Part shown: piece by piece, positions 1-8,773 of the stretch | Layout: each line of letters starts with the position of its first letter | Position numbering within the stretch: position 1 is the stretch's first letter | Source of the DNA: Bacteroidales bacterium | GTDB lineage: Bacteria > Bacteroidota > Bacteroidia > Bacteroidales > VadinHA17 | Assembly (NCBI GenBank): GCA_009877105.1 | Contig: WXFD01000008.1 | Location: 1-51,256 of the forward strand | Direction of reading: 5' to 3' | DNA: 51,256 nt | Position numbers and translations under genes: made by a program | Notes under the pieces: generated by a model | Databases searched by the model: none | What the model was told of the DNA's origin: nothing | The model's input: the letters and a program-made list of their open reading frames with translations, nothing else

Positions 1-210
1 TTGTATAGATTGTGGTTAATCTATTAAGTTATTGATTGTCAGGGACTTTACCAAATTATTTCAATATTATTTATTAACTATCTTATTGACATTCAAACAA
101 TTATATTAATATTTAACGAAGTATTGTAAGGCTTTATGATTATTTATTGTTTTGGGTTGCTTGTCACGCCCAATTTCATCCTCCGTATCAGAATACCTCA
201 CCCCCTCTTA

Positions 211-236
211 TCCCCCGCTCCCATGAGAGCGGGGGA
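211..236. repeat. Perfect GC-rich hairpin, 10-bp stem
   Basis: TCCCCCGCTC (211-220) is the exact reverse complement of GAGCGGGGGA (227-236), with a 6-base loop CCATGA. No T-run follows on either strand, so it is not a classical terminator. It may be a dispersed REP/MITE-type element together with the hairpin at 302-330; that is inference. Confidence 0.5.
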
Positions 237-301
237 CGATAGTTGCCTGCAAGGTTATAAGTCTTTGTTTGTTTGAGTTGGTCTATAATTATGGTGTTCT
301 T

Positions 302-330
302 AAAGTCCCTCCCCCCAGGGGGAGGGATTT
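302..330. repeat. GC-rich near-perfect palindrome
   Basis: CCCTCCCCC (307-315) pairs with GGGGGAGGG (318-326). The stem continues with T306-A327 and AAA (302-304) against TTT (328-330) if G305 is bulged. A partial echo, TTAGGGAGAGGC then TTCTCCCCCC, follows at 330-351. It has the look of a dispersed non-coding repeat, but only one copy of this type is visible in the window. Confidence 0.45.
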
Positions 331-364
331 AGGGAGAGGCATTCTCCCCCCGGAAGGATAGAAC

Positions 365-1474
365 TCAAGCCAGCCGGTAAATATTTCCGGGACAGCATCT
401 TATCAGACCCCTGAACTCCATCTGCAGCAGGATCGGGGAGAGTCGGAAAACAGGAATATCCAATGTCCGGCAGATATGGTCAATGTCTGATTCGCCTTCT
501 CCTGAAATCAGTTCATAAATCAGTTTTTCATTCTCATCGAGTTCGGGAAAGAGTGAAGGCTGAACGGGAGATTTTGATTTCGCCGCCCGCCATCCGAGAA
601 AATAATCAATATCGTCGGCCGATTCTACAAGTGCAGCCTTATTGTTCTTAATCAGGGCATTGCAGCCGGCCGACCATTGATCTTCAGGTCTGCCGGGGAC
701 AGCAAGCACATCTCTGTTGTATGAGGCTGCAATGTCTGCCGTAATTAGGGCTCCTCCCTTTATTCCTGATTCAATGACAAGTATTGCATCCGATAATCCC
801 GCTATTATCCTGTTTCTTTTGATAAAATTGTTCCGCTCGGGGAGCTCCCCGGATACGAAATCAGATATCAGTCCGCCCTTTTTTTGCATGGCTTCAGCCG
901 TAGGTTTGTGCACTGATGGGTAGATTGTTCGAAAACCATGACCCAGAACCCCGACGGTTGCAAGATTGTATGAAAGGGCTGCCTTGTGCGCCGTAATGTC
1001 GATTCCATAGGCAAGCCCGCTGACGATGATCAGTTCAGGATGCGAAGCCGCCAGTTCGCCGATTATTTTACCGCATATATCCCTGCCTCTCGGGGTGGCA
1101 CTTCTCGTTCCGACCACGCCCAGAATCCTTGATTCATCAAGGTTGCAGTTGCCCTTGAAAAAAAATACCACGGGTGAATCATCGCATTGCCTTAACCTGA
1201 AGGGATAATCTGCATCAAGATAGAAGAATGTCCTGATATTGTTCCTCGTGACATATTCTGCTTCTTTTTCGGCAATCTCCATATATGAACGGTCACTGAT
1301 CGACCGGGCGAGGCTGGTGCCGATACCGGGAATTTTTATAAGGTTCCTGTATGATTCTTCAAAAACTGCTTCAACGCTTCCCAGACTGGAGACCAGCCTC
1401 CTGGCGTAAATATCTCCCACTCCCGGGATCAGCCCCAGGGCAATCTTATGCTTCAGCGGAATTTCCGATTGCAT
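365..1474 (-). CDS. dprA: DNA-processing protein DprA
   Basis: 369 aa. DprA/Smf proteins bind incoming single-stranded DNA in the cytoplasm and load RecA during natural transformation. The N-terminus carries two helix-hairpin-helix-like turns (LIPGVG near 15-20, KIPGIG near 47-52). The Rossmann-type DprA domain follows, with GTRSATPRG at 122-130, SGLAYGID at 152-159, the FIKRNRIIAGLS segment at 217-228 and SGIKGGALITA at 236-246. A C-terminal winged-helix segment spans about 313-369. Length is normal for the family. The ATG at 1474 is 24 bases below the gdhA stop on the same strand, so the two may be co-transcribed. DprA is widespread and does not by itself prove competence. Confidence 0.95.
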   Translation of the reverse strand: MQSEIPLKHKIALGLIPGVGDIYARRLVSSLGSVEAVFEESYRNLIKIPGIGTSLARSISDRSYMEIAEKEAEYVTRNNIRTFFYLDADYPFRLRQCDDSPVVFFFKGNCNLDESRILGVVGTRSATPRGRDICGKIIGELAASHPELIIVSGLAYGIDITAHKAALSYNLATVGVLGHGFRTIYPSVHKPTAEAMQKKGGLISDFVSGELPERNNFIKRNRIIAGLSDAILVIESGIKGGALITADIAASYNRDVLAVPGRPEDQWSAGCNALIKNNKAALVESADDIDYFLGWRAAKSKSPVQPSLFPELDENEKLIYELISGEGESDIDHICRTLDIPVFRLSPILLQMEFRGLIRCCPGNIYRLA

Positions 1475-1498
1475 GGTATGGGAATAGCACCAGATGTA

Positions 1499-2836
1499 TC
1501 AGATAACACCCATGTCAAGCATTGAATAGGCTACCTTCAGGAATCCCGCGATATTGGCGCCTTTTACATAATCAACCGAGCCGTCGGGACGCTTGCCATG
1601 CCTGACGCATTGCTCATGAATGTTTATCATGATCTCACGTAAACGCCGATCCACTTCCTCTATGTTCCATTTCATTTTCATGGCGTTTTGTGTCATCTCA
1701 AGTCCCGATGTTGCAACGCCTCCAGCATTCACAGCCTTTCCGGGAGCAAACAGAATGCCATGTTTCTGGAACTCTTCAACCGCATCCGGGGTGCATCCCA
1801 TGTTTGATACTTCGGCAACCATCTTCACCCCGTTACTGATAAGCATTCTTGCATTATCAGCGTTGAGCTCGTTTTGGGTGGCACAGGGAAATGCTATATC
1901 CACCTTTACTTCCCACGGACGCTTGCCCTCGTGGAATTCAGCCCCTTCGAAAACATATGAATAGGGCCTTACGATATCCTGATTTGATGCTCTCAGTTCG
2001 AGCATATAGTCAATTTTCTTGCCGGAAATCCCTTCAGGATCGTAGATGTATCCATCGGGCCCTGATATAGTGACAACTTTGGCTCCAAGCTCAGTGGCTT
2101 TAAGTACCGTTCCCCATGCAACGTTACCGAATCCCGATACAGAAACCGTCTTCCCGGCAAGTGTTTCTTTCCTGCTTTTAAGCATCTCCTGTGCAAAATA
2201 GGATGCCCCGTAACCGGTAGCTTCAGGTCTGATGAAAGAGCCTCCCCAGTTGCTGCCCTTGCCGGTGAGAACACCGGTATGGGCACCTTTGAGCTTTTTG
2301 TACATGCCGTAAAGGTACCCGATTTCCCTTCCTCCAACACCGATATCACCGGCAGGAACATCTGTTTCAGGACCAATGTATTTCCAAAGTTCCAGCATGA
2401 ACGACTGGCAGAAACGCATAACCTCATTGTTCGACTTGCCTTTCGGCTCAAAATCGGCTCCGCCCTTTGCACCACCCATGGGAAGAGTTGTAAGGGCGTT
2501 CTTGAATACCTGTTCAAATCCAAGAAACTTCAGGATTGATTCATTAACACTCGAATGGAAACGCAAGCCTCCTTTATATGGCCCGATAGCACAATTGAAC
2601 TGAATCCTGTAACCAAGGTTGACCCTGATATCTCCTTCATCATCAATCCACGGTACCTTGAAAATGATAATACGATCCGGTTCAACAAGACGCTCAATAA
2701 TCCTGGCAGACTCAAACTGGGGATTTTCATTGTATACCTCTTCGATCGACGCAAGAACCTCCCTTACCGCCTGTAAATATTCAGTCTCTCCCGGATGCTT
2801 CTTTTCCAGATTGTTCAATATCCTATCCACATTCAT
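1499..2836 (-). CDS. gdhA: NADP-type glutamate dehydrogenase
   Basis: 445 aa, the usual length of the hexameric bacterial glutamate dehydrogenases that aminate 2-oxoglutarate with ammonium and NADPH in the cytoplasm. The substrate-binding stretch GPYKGGLRFH (85-94) and the catalytic-lysine motif PMGGAKGGADF (119-129, Lys124) are intact. The C-terminal Rossmann domain starts with VSGFGNVAWG (233-242). Coenzyme preference is inferred from family resemblance, not from a diagnostic residue. The ATG at 2836 gives the family N-terminus. About 200 bases separate it from the next minus-strand gene, so it probably has its own promoter, although no clear TAnnTTTG was found there. Confidence 0.93.
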   Translation of the reverse strand: MNVDRILNNLEKKHPGETEYLQAVREVLASIEEVYNENPQFESARIIERLVEPDRIIIFKVPWIDDEGDIRVNLGYRIQFNCAIGPYKGGLRFHSSVNESILKFLGFEQVFKNALTTLPMGGAKGGADFEPKGKSNNEVMRFCQSFMLELWKYIGPETDVPAGDIGVGGREIGYLYGMYKKLKGAHTGVLTGKGSNWGGSFIRPEATGYGASYFAQEMLKSRKETLAGKTVSVSGFGNVAWGTVLKATELGAKVVTISGPDGYIYDPEGISGKKIDYMLELRASNQDIVRPYSYVFEGAEFHEGKRPWEVKVDIAFPCATQNELNADNARMLISNGVKMVAEVSNMGCTPDAVEEFQKHGILFAPGKAVNAGGVATSGLEMTQNAMKMKWNIEEVDRRLREIMINIHEQCVRHGKRPDGSVDYVKGANIAGFLKVAYSMLDMGVI

Positions 2837-3035
2837 AATACTTTTCTTTTGAGTTAAAATTTATGTTTTTTGTATTCTGTCTATTCCTTGAACTTTTACA
2901 ATTGCACGGTCTCCGGTTACATTATAAGATCGGGTTGTCCCATGCTTTTAAAATTACATAATACTCCCTGCCTCATTTTTTCCTCTCCCTTGTCAGCCAA
3001 CTGTCTTGCTCCGTCTTATTCACAGTTGAGTGTAA

Positions 3036-3542
3036 TTAAGTGTCATCCTCTGTTCCATCCTTGATCCTCGGGGCATATGCATTCAGTATTTTCATGATTT
3101 TTTCCCTTTCAACCCTTTTTAGGGCACTGATATGGATCGGCGGATACTTGGCAATACCCTGTTTCAGCTGGGTGTACAGAATGATGCTTGTGCGCAGGCC
3201 GAAGAGTTTTTTTTCGATCTGGTAGCCTGAAAAGGCTTTTTTGTTAATCTCAACCGAATTTTTTCTGCCTCCAACTATCCCGGCATTGAAGTACCTGAAA
3301 ACAATGTTTTCTCCTTCATCTGAAAAATAAACATACTGGTAATTCAGGTACATTGGAAGGAACATAAGGAAGGCATAGCATGAGGCCAGAATGACTGTCC
3401 ATGCGGTATCAGTCATTCCCAGCAATGGATAATTTATCTTTTTTGCCACATAGGTCAGAACAATGAATGCAAGAAAGATAACAGTAGCTGCGAATAATTT
3501 TATTCTCAGGCTGATAATAGTTTTACTGTTATCCAGGGTCAT
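3036..3542 (-). CDS. Small two-helix membrane protein, unknown function
   Basis: 168 aa, not assigned to a named family with confidence. Two hydrophobic helices near residues 14-33 and 43-62 are followed by a polar C-terminal part of about 100 residues rich in beta-prone segments (YVYFSDEGENIVFRYFN). This recalls the membrane-anchored PH-like domains of Bacteroidota hypothetical proteins. It would sit in the inner membrane with the soluble part on one side. It lies between gdhA and tadA on the same strand, with gaps of about 160-200 bases on both sides. The ATG at 3542 is the natural start. The coding call rests on the uninterrupted frame and the coherent membrane topology. Confidence 0.75.
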   Translation of the reverse strand: MTLDNSKTIISLRIKLFAATVIFLAFIVLTYVAKKINYPLLGMTDTAWTVILASCYAFLMFLPMYLNYQYVYFSDEGENIVFRYFNAGIVGGRKNSVEINKKAFSGYQIEKKLFGLRTSIILYTQLKQGIAKYPPIHISALKRVEREKIMKILNAYAPRIKDGTEDDT

Positions 3543-3596
3543 TTGCAGCGATTTACCGGTTTAATCCCGGATTACTAATTTGTATTTGCGATCCGT

Positions 3597-3634
3597 TGCA
3601 GCCCAGGGTCAAAACCATTGTTTGCCTGGGTGCA
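3597..3634. repeat. 14-bp interrupted hairpin between tadA and the membrane-protein gene
   Basis: TGCA (3597-3600) pairs with TGCA (3631-3634), CCCAGG (3602-3607) with CCTGGG (3625-3630), and CAAA (3610-3613) with TTTG (3621-3624). There is a 7-base loop and small bulges at 3601 and 3608-3609. There is no T-run on either strand. It may be a 3' end or RNA-processing element downstream of tadA. Confidence 0.4.
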
Positions 3635-3701
3635 TTTCTTCCTGATGATAAGTTGGGTCTCCGTTGCATGACATTTATTCTGAATTGATAATGCACTCTG
3701 T

Positions 3702-4142
3702 TTACCTTCTTGTTTTGAAAAATTTCTTCATAAGTTCACCGCATTCATTTGCCAGCACTCCGTGTTCGACATCCGTCGCCTGATGAAGCAATCTGTTGCT
3801 GATCAGGCTGAATCCCTTCTTATTATCGGCAGCACCAAATACCAGGCGCCGCGCCTGGCTCCATCCTATGGCTCCGGCGCACATTGCACATGGTTCAACT
3901 GTCACATAAATCGTACAATCAGTCAGGTATTTCCCTCCCAGCCATTCTGCTGCAGCGGTAATAGCCTGCATTTCAGCATGGGCCGTCGGGTCTCTTAATG
4001 TTTCAGTCAGATTATGGGCGCGGGCAATGATCATATCGTTGCAGACAATTACAGCACCAATCGGGACTTCCTGTTTTTCATAGGCCTTCCGGGCTTCGGA
4101 AATTGCCGCCCTCATAAATTGTTCATCCCTGCTTTCCGTCAT
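3702..4142 (-). CDS. tadA: tRNA-specific adenosine deaminase TadA
   Basis: 146 aa from the ATG at 4142. TadA converts A34 of tRNA-Arg(ACG) to inosine in the cytoplasm. The zinc and catalytic motif HAE is at 55-57 and the PCAMC motif at 84-88 (Cys85, Cys88). VPIGAVIV near 27-34 is the typical N-terminal strand. The frame stays open upstream to a TTG at 4163, but that TTG is part of a candidate -7 promoter element (4161-4168). The ATG also gives an N-terminus like other TadA proteins, so the shorter start is preferred. It is divergent from aspS. Confidence 0.93.
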   Translation of the reverse strand: MTESRDEQFMRAAISEARKAYEKQEVPIGAVIVCNDMIIARAHNLTETLRDPTAHAEMQAITAAAEWLGGKYLTDCTIYVTVEPCAMCAGAIGWSQARRLVFGAADNKKGFSLISNRLLHQATDVEHGVLANECGELMKKFFKTRR

Positions 4143-4160
4143 AGCCTGACTGAAAATGAA

Positions 4161-4168
4161 CAAAATTA
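4161..4168 (-). promoter_or_regulatory. Candidate -7 element of tadA
   Basis: On the minus strand this reads TAATTTTG, a perfect TAnnTTTG. It would place the transcript start near 4155 and leave a leader of about 12 bases before the ATG at 4142. No good TTTG -33 box is seen at the expected distance. Confidence 0.4.
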
Positions 4169-4230
4169 AAAAGAATTACCGTATCTCCCAGTGTTGACCC
4201 GTTTAAAAAATAAGAGAGCCTGAAATTATC

Positions 4231-4260
4231 TTTCTGCAAGCTGGTTTTTTTATAATTTTG
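4231..4260 (+). promoter_or_regulatory. Candidate promoter of aspS
   Basis: The -7 element TAATTTTG (4253-4260) is perfect. A near-match -33 box TTTC lies at 4231-4234, 18 bases upstream. The predicted start near 4266 gives a leader of about 14 bases. Confidence 0.45.
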
Positions 4261-4279
4261 CTGAACAAAAAATTTAGTA

Positions 4280-6034
4280 ATGTACAGGACAAACACATGC
4301 GGGGAACTGAATATCCGTGATGCCGGAAAGGAGGTAACCCTGTGCGGATGGGTTCAGCGATCACGGGACCTTGGCGGAATGACATTTGTGGATCTCCGCG
4401 ACAGGTACGGAATAACACAGCTTGTGTTCAATATGGATACAAACAGGGAATTGTGTGACAAGGCCAGGAAGCTGGGAAGGGAATTCGTTGTCAGGGCAAA
4501 AGGTAAGGTCAGGGAGAGAAGCAATAAAAACCCCAGGCTGAGTACAGGCGATATTGAAATTGAGGTCAGTGAGCTCATTATCCTGAACAAAAGCGAACAT
4601 CCGCCTTTTACCATCGAAGAGGAAACCGACGGGGGAGAAGAGCTGAGAATGAAATATCGTTATCTCGATCTGAGAAGACCCACCGTTAAGAACAACATAC
4701 TGTTACGCCATAAGGTTGCCAGGGAGGTCAGGAATTACATGGATTCAGCAGGCTTTATTGATATCGAAACACCTGTTCTCATAAAATCAACTCCCGAGGG
4801 TGCCCGCGATTTTGTTGTTCCTTCGAGGATGCAGCCCGGCACATTTTACGCCCTGCCCCAGTCGCCCCAGACCCTGAAGCAACTTCTTATGGTGGCCGGA
4901 TTTGATAAATATTACCAGATAGTAAAATGTTTCAGGGATGAAGACCTGCGGGCCGACAGGCAGCCCGAGTTCACACAGATCGACTGCGAAATGTCGTTTG
5001 TTGGGAGAGATGAGATTCTCGATACATTCGAGGGCCTTGCAAAGCATCTTTTCCGACAGGTAAAGCAAATAGAATTCAACGGATCCTTTCCAAGGCTGAC
5101 ATACCGGGAAGCCATTGAAAATTACGGCAGCGACAAGCCTGACATGCGTTTTGAGATGAAGATCAGGGAACTGACGCATCTTGTCAGGGGAAAGGGATTT
5201 TCAGTTTTTGATAACTCAATGTACACCGGTGGCATATGTGTACCAGGTTGTGCAGATTACTCAAGGAAGCTGCTCGATGAGCTTACTGATTTTGTAAGGC
5301 AGCCGGGGATTGGTGCAAAAGGACTTGTTTATCTCAAGTACGGCAGCGATGGCTCACTGAAATCATCAGCCGATAAATTCTACACATCCCAGGATCTCGA
5401 GAAATGGGCTCAGGCTGTCGGTGCACGGCCGGGTGATCTTGTACTTATCCTTTCAGGGTCTGCGGAACAGACACTAGCTGCCCTGTCGGAATTACGGCTT
5501 GAGATGGGCGACAGGCTGAACCTGAGACCGAAAGATAAATTCGCACCACTGTGGGTCATTGATTTCCCGCTTCTGGAATGGGACGATGAGACAAACCGCT
5601 TTTATGCCATGCACCATCCCTTTACCTCTCCCCATCCCTCCGATATCCATCTTATGGAAACAGACCCGGGCAAAGTGAGGGCAAATTCATATGACCTGGT
5701 AATCAACGGGGTGGAGATCGGTGGAGGCTCAGTGAGGATTCATGACGCTGCGATCCAGAAACTTATGTTTAAAACACTAGGATTCACGGAAACCGAGGCG
5801 GAAGAACAGTTCGGATTCCTGATGAACGCATTCAGGTACGGCGCGCCCCCGCATGGAGGTATAGCATTCGGACTGGACAGGTGGGTGGCATTGCTGGGCG
5901 GCCAGGAATCCATACGCGATTTTATTGCCTTTCCAAAAAACAACTCCGGCCGGGATATTATGCTCGATTCACCTTCGGAAATATCAGGAAAACAGCTGGA
6001 TGAACTTAAGCTGATCGTCCGGAAGGAAAAATGA
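4280..6034 (+). CDS. aspS: Aspartyl-tRNA synthetase
   Basis: 584 aa, the normal length of bacterial-type AspRS, which charges tRNA-Asp with aspartate in the cytoplasm. The N-terminal OB-fold anticodon-binding domain (about 1-110, with [20 protein letters not shown] at 21-40) is followed by the class II catalytic core. Motif 2, [16 protein letters not shown], is at 218-233, and motif 3, GIAFGLDRW, at 527-535. The segment between them, about 280-430, is the expected position of the bacterial GAD insertion domain. The ATG at 4280 starts the OB-fold directly. The stop is only 12 bases from the convergent miaB stop. Whether it also charges tRNA-Asn cannot be told from sequence alone. Confidence 0.97.
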   Translation: MYRTNTCGELNIRDAGKEVTLCGWVQRSRDLGGMTFVDLRDRYGITQLVFNMDTNRELCDKARKLGREFVVRAKGKVRERSNKNPRLSTGDIEIEVSELIILNKSEHPPFTIEEETDGGEELRMKYRYLDLRRPTVKNNILLRHKVAREVRNYMDSAGFIDIETPVLIKSTPEGARDFVVPSRMQPGTFYALPQSPQTLKQLLMVAGFDKYYQIVKCFRDEDLRADRQPEFTQIDCEMSFVGRDEILDTFEGLAKHLFRQVKQIEFNGSFPRLTYREAIENYGSDKPDMRFEMKIRELTHLVRGKGFSVFDNSMYTGGICVPGCADYSRKLLDELTDFVRQPGIGAKGLVYLKYGSDGSLKSSADKFYTSQDLEKWAQAVGARPGDLVLILSGSAEQTLAALSELRLEMGDRLNLRPKDKFAPLWVIDFPLLEWDDETNRFYAMHHPFTSPHPSDIHLMETDPGKVRANSYDLVINGVEIGGGSVRIHDAAIQKLMFKTLGFTETEAEEQFGFLMNAFRYGAPPHGGIAFGLDRWVALLGGQESIRDFIAFPKNNSGRDIMLDSPSEISGKQLDELKLIVRKEK

Positions 6035-6046
6035 GAACTCACCGTA

Positions 6047-7372
6047 CTATTTCACGGCCTTGCCTATAAGCGTTGCCGAGGTGCTTCTTTCAATCGTTAC
6101 ATTAACATAGTCTCCCGGGCTGATCCCGGCCCCGGGAAAAACAACAACCTTATTCTGGGAAGTACGGCCCGAAAGAAAATCGGGTGACCTCTTTGACCTG
6201 CCTTCTGCCAGCACCGTAAAGGTCTTTCCCGTATCCCTCCGCTTCGATCGCGCTGAAAGCCTGTTCTGAAGAGATATTATTTCATTCAGACGCCTTGCCT
6301 TGATCTCATCCGGCACATCATCCGGATATTTCCTTGCAGCCCGAGTCCCGGGACGTTCACTGTATTTGAACATGTAGGCGAAATCATATTCAATCCATTC
6401 CATGAGTGATAGAGTAGCCTGGTGATCTTCTTCGGTTTCGGTGCAAAACCCGGTTATCAGATCTGTTGAAACAGAACAGTCGGGAATTATTCTTTTTATT
6501 GCAGCGATCCTGTCCATGTACCATTCCCTGGTATAATCCCTGTTCATCAGGGCAAGGATCCTGCTGCTGCCGCTTTGTACGGGAAGGTGGATGTGCCTGC
6601 AGATATTGTCATACCTTGAGATCGTGTAAAGAAGCTCATCCGATATATCCCTGGGATGGGACGTCGAGAATCTTATCCTCATCAGGGGATCCGTCAGGGC
6701 AGCCTTTTCAAGAAGTCCGGGAAAGTTTGTTTTTTCCCCGTTATTGACGAATGAATAGGAATTTACATTCTGGCCCAGAAGAGTCACCTCCCTGCAGCCA
6801 TTGTCGAACAACTCCCTGATCTCATTCAGGATTGATCCGGGATCACGGCTTCTTTCGGCTCCCCTGACATATGGCACCACGCAATAGGCACACATGTTGT
6901 TGCAGCCTCTCATAATTGAAACATATGCCGTAACTCCGTTTTTATCCATTCTTACCGGCGATATGTCAGCATATGTTTCCTCGCGCGACAAAAGTACATT
7001 GATTGCCTTATGGCCAGCTTCCGCACCGGCAACAAGTGAAGGCAGGGAACGATAGGCATCCGGCCCAATGACCATGTCCACAAGCCGTTCCTTTTCAATA
7101 ACCTGCTCTTTCAGCCTTTCTGCCATGCATCCTATCAGTCCTATAAGTACACCCGGATTTTTTCTTTTCAGGCGTCTGAGATCCCTTAGACGGGCCCAGA
7201 TCCTTGCCTCCGCATTTTCCCTGATCGAACAGGTATTTATCAGTACCAGGTCAGCTTCATCGATGTTACCGGTGGTTGCATAACCATGCCCTGACAGAAT
7301 CGAAGCAACAACCTCACTGTCGGAAACATTCATCTGACATCCGTACGTTTCGATATAAAGTGCCTTTGACAT
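6047..7372 (-). CDS. miaB: tRNA-2-methylthio-N6-isopentenyladenosine synthase MiaB
   Basis: 441 aa from the ATG at 7372. MiaB is a radical-SAM methylthiotransferase that turns i6A37 into ms2i6A37 in tRNAs reading UNN codons. The N-terminal domain has its three cluster cysteines (Cys12 in YGCQMN, Cys48 in NTCS, Cys82 in GCM). The radical-SAM motif CNNMCAYC gives Cys157, Cys161 and Cys164. The C-terminus from about 375 is TRAM-like. The frame extends to a GTG at 7411, but the ATG starts immediately before the conserved YIETYGCQMN, so it is preferred. It is convergent with aspS and divergent from yebC. Confidence 0.95.
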   Translation of the reverse strand: MSKALYIETYGCQMNVSDSEVVASILSGHGYATTGNIDEADLVLINTCSIRENAEARIWARLRDLRRLKRKNPGVLIGLIGCMAERLKEQVIEKERLVDMVIGPDAYRSLPSLVAGAEAGHKAINVLLSREETYADISPVRMDKNGVTAYVSIMRGCNNMCAYCVVPYVRGAERSRDPGSILNEIRELFDNGCREVTLLGQNVNSYSFVNNGEKTNFPGLLEKAALTDPLMRIRFSTSHPRDISDELLYTISRYDNICRHIHLPVQSGSSRILALMNRDYTREWYMDRIAAIKRIIPDCSVSTDLITGFCTETEEDHQATLSLMEWIEYDFAYMFKYSERPGTRAARKYPDDVPDEIKARRLNEIISLQNRLSARSKRRDTGKTFTVLAEGRSKRSPDFLSGRTSQNKVVVFPGAGISPGDYVNVTIERSTSATLIGKAVK

Positions 7373-7462
7373 TTCCAGACTTATTTGGATGGAGACAGGG
7401 AACTGCCTCACCAGTCGGGGATGAGTCTTCCCATACCATCAATTGCTTTCAAAATAACTTCG

Positions 7463-7470
7463 CAAAAGTA
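7463..7470 (-). promoter_or_regulatory. Candidate -7 element of miaB
   Basis: The minus strand reads TACTTTTG, a perfect TAnnTTTG. The transcript would begin near 7457, leaving about 85 bases before the miaB ATG. It shares the gap with the yebC promoter. No matching -33 box was found. Confidence 0.3.
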
Positions 7471-7501
7471 CATACAATGAGCGAAGTATTAAAGAAATAT
7501 T

Positions 7502-7533
7502 TAATTTTGCATAAGAAATGCAAACCAGGAGAG
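7502..7533 (+). promoter_or_regulatory. Candidate -7 element and ribosome binding site of yebC
   Basis: TAATTTTG at 7502-7509 is a perfect -7 element. AGGAGAG at 7527-7533 ends one base before the ATG at 7535, closer than usual but clearly purine-rich. The predicted leader is about 20 bases. Confidence 0.4.
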
Positions 7534-7534
7534 T

Positions 7535-8284
7535 ATGTCAGGTCACAGTAAATGGTCAACGATCAAACGAAAGAAAGGTGCGAATGATGCCAAAAGAGGA
7601 AAGATCTTCACCAAGATAATCAAGGAGATAATCATTGCAGCCAGAGAAGGGGGAGGTGATCCCGAAACAAATGCGAGACTGAGACTGGCCATTCAGAATG
7701 CCAAGGGCGCCAACATGCCTAAGGATAATATCGAAAGAGCCATAAAAAAGGCCGTGGGCTCTGATGCTGACAATTACATGGAGATCTCTTTCGAAGGCTA
7801 CGGACCAGGCGGAATCGCTGTTTTTGCAGAGTGCCTCACAGACAATAACAACAGGACCGTTGCCTCCGTAAGATCTGCTTTCAACAAGCATGGAGGAAAA
7901 CTTGGCACCAACGGCTCCCTCAGCTCACTTTTTGACCGTAAGGGGGTATTTCTGATCAGGAACGAGGGCTTTAACCGTGAAGAGGTGGAGCTTGAACTCA
8001 TTGATGCAGGAGCCCAGGATTTTGAGTCTGACGAAGACACCCTTACCGTCACCTGTGCAATGGAAGATTTCGGAAGTGTTAACAGGAAACTTGGTGAACT
8101 GGGAATCGAGCCCGAAGAAGCCGGGCTGAAAAGAATCCCAAATAACACCAGGAAGCTGGATCTTGAATCGGCAAAAAAGGTAATGCGCTTCATTGAGGGA
8201 CTGGAGGACGATGACGATATCCAGAACGTTTACCATAACCTGGAAATAACAGATGAACTTGCCGAAGAACTCGGAAATTCATAG
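7535..8284 (+). CDS. YebC/PmpR family regulator or translation factor
   Basis: 249 aa, the standard length. The N-terminus GHSKWSTIKRKKGANDAKRG is the hallmark of the family. PETNARLRLAIQNAKGANMP and the glycine-rich GYGPGGIA segment follow in the expected order. Members have been described as DNA-binding transcription regulators and, more recently, as factors that relieve ribosome stalling; which applies here is not visible. It sits 19 bases before the SPOR-domain gene and probably heads a short operon with that gene and the PurF-like gene. Confidence 0.93.
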   Translation: MSGHSKWSTIKRKKGANDAKRGKIFTKIIKEIIIAAREGGGDPETNARLRLAIQNAKGANMPKDNIERAIKKAVGSDADNYMEISFEGYGPGGIAVFAECLTDNNNRTVASVRSAFNKHGGKLGTNGSLSSLFDRKGVFLIRNEGFNREEVELELIDAGAQDFESDEDTLTVTCAMEDFGSVNRKLGELGIEPEEAGLKRIPNNTRKLDLESAKKVMRFIEGLEDDDDIQNVYHNLEITDELAEELGNS

Positions 8285-8303
8285 CCCAACCCATTAACAT
8301 AAA

Positions 8304-8771
8304 ATGACGGGAAAAATCCTTTTTAAGCTTTTACTGCTGTTATTTCCGGCAGGTATTTGCCTTCCCCAGGAAGCAGTATCCGGAGAATATATCTTTGACA
8401 GGGACACGCATGCAGGCCCTGGAAGACTGACAATAATACAGAATCCCGGCATTGACACCCTTCTCAACAGACACACCCTTTACAATGCTAAATTGAAAGG
8501 GATGGAAGGATTCAGGATACAGATCTACAACAGTTCCAACCGGAATGCAAGGGAAGAATCAGGCAAGATCCAGGCAGATTTTATCAGCAAGTTTCCCCGG
8601 GAACTGGTTTCCTATGCCTCTTTTGCGGAACCCGGCTGGTATATGATCAGGGTTGGTGATTTCAGGACAAAAACCGAAGCCACAAAATATCTGCTGATGG
8701 TGCGAAAGGTATTTCCCGATGCATACCTTGTGCCAGATATAATTAATTTCCCGGATCTGAACAAGCAATAA
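8304..8771 (+). CDS. Exported SPOR-domain protein
   Basis: 155 aa. A hydrophobic N-terminal signal (residues about 4-20, KILFKLLLLLFPAGICLP) precedes a short linker. The C-terminal SPOR-like domain spans about 68-148 (FRIQIYNSS at its start, GWYMIRVGDFRTKTEA near the middle). SPOR domains bind denuded glycan strands of peptidoglycan, often at division sites, so a periplasmic or envelope location is expected. The gene ends two bases before the next start codon, which suggests co-translation with the PurF-like gene, although no functional link is obvious. The linker is shorter than in many SPOR proteins. Confidence 0.8.
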   Translation: MTGKILFKLLLLLFPAGICLPQEAVSGEYIFDRDTHAGPGRLTIIQNPGIDTLLNRHTLYNAKLKGMEGFRIQIYNSSNRNAREESGKIQADFISKFPRELVSYASFAEPGWYMIRVGDFRTKTEATKYLLMVRKVFPDAYLVPDIINFPDLNKQ

Positions 8772-8773
8772 GC

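Larger units (their letters stand above)
1..364. other. Gene-free left edge with GC-rich hairpins
   Basis: No convincing reading frame was found. The first 170 bases are AT-rich and contain a 7-bp inverted repeat (5-11 with 18-24). The right half holds two strong GC-rich palindromes, listed separately at 211-236 and 302-330. It lies downstream of the minus-strand dprA, so it may hold that transcript's 3' end, but no hairpin plus T-run is seen on that strand. Confidence 0.6.

Noticed and set aside
1993..2523. Long open frame inside gdhA on the same strand in another phase (176 codons)
   Set aside because: gdhA is a complete conserved gene; the frame has low-complexity, non-family composition and is a shadow.
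4163..4163. TTG at 4163 as the tadA start
   Set aside because: It is part of a perfect -7 element TAATTTTG, and the ATG at 4142 gives the family N-terminus.
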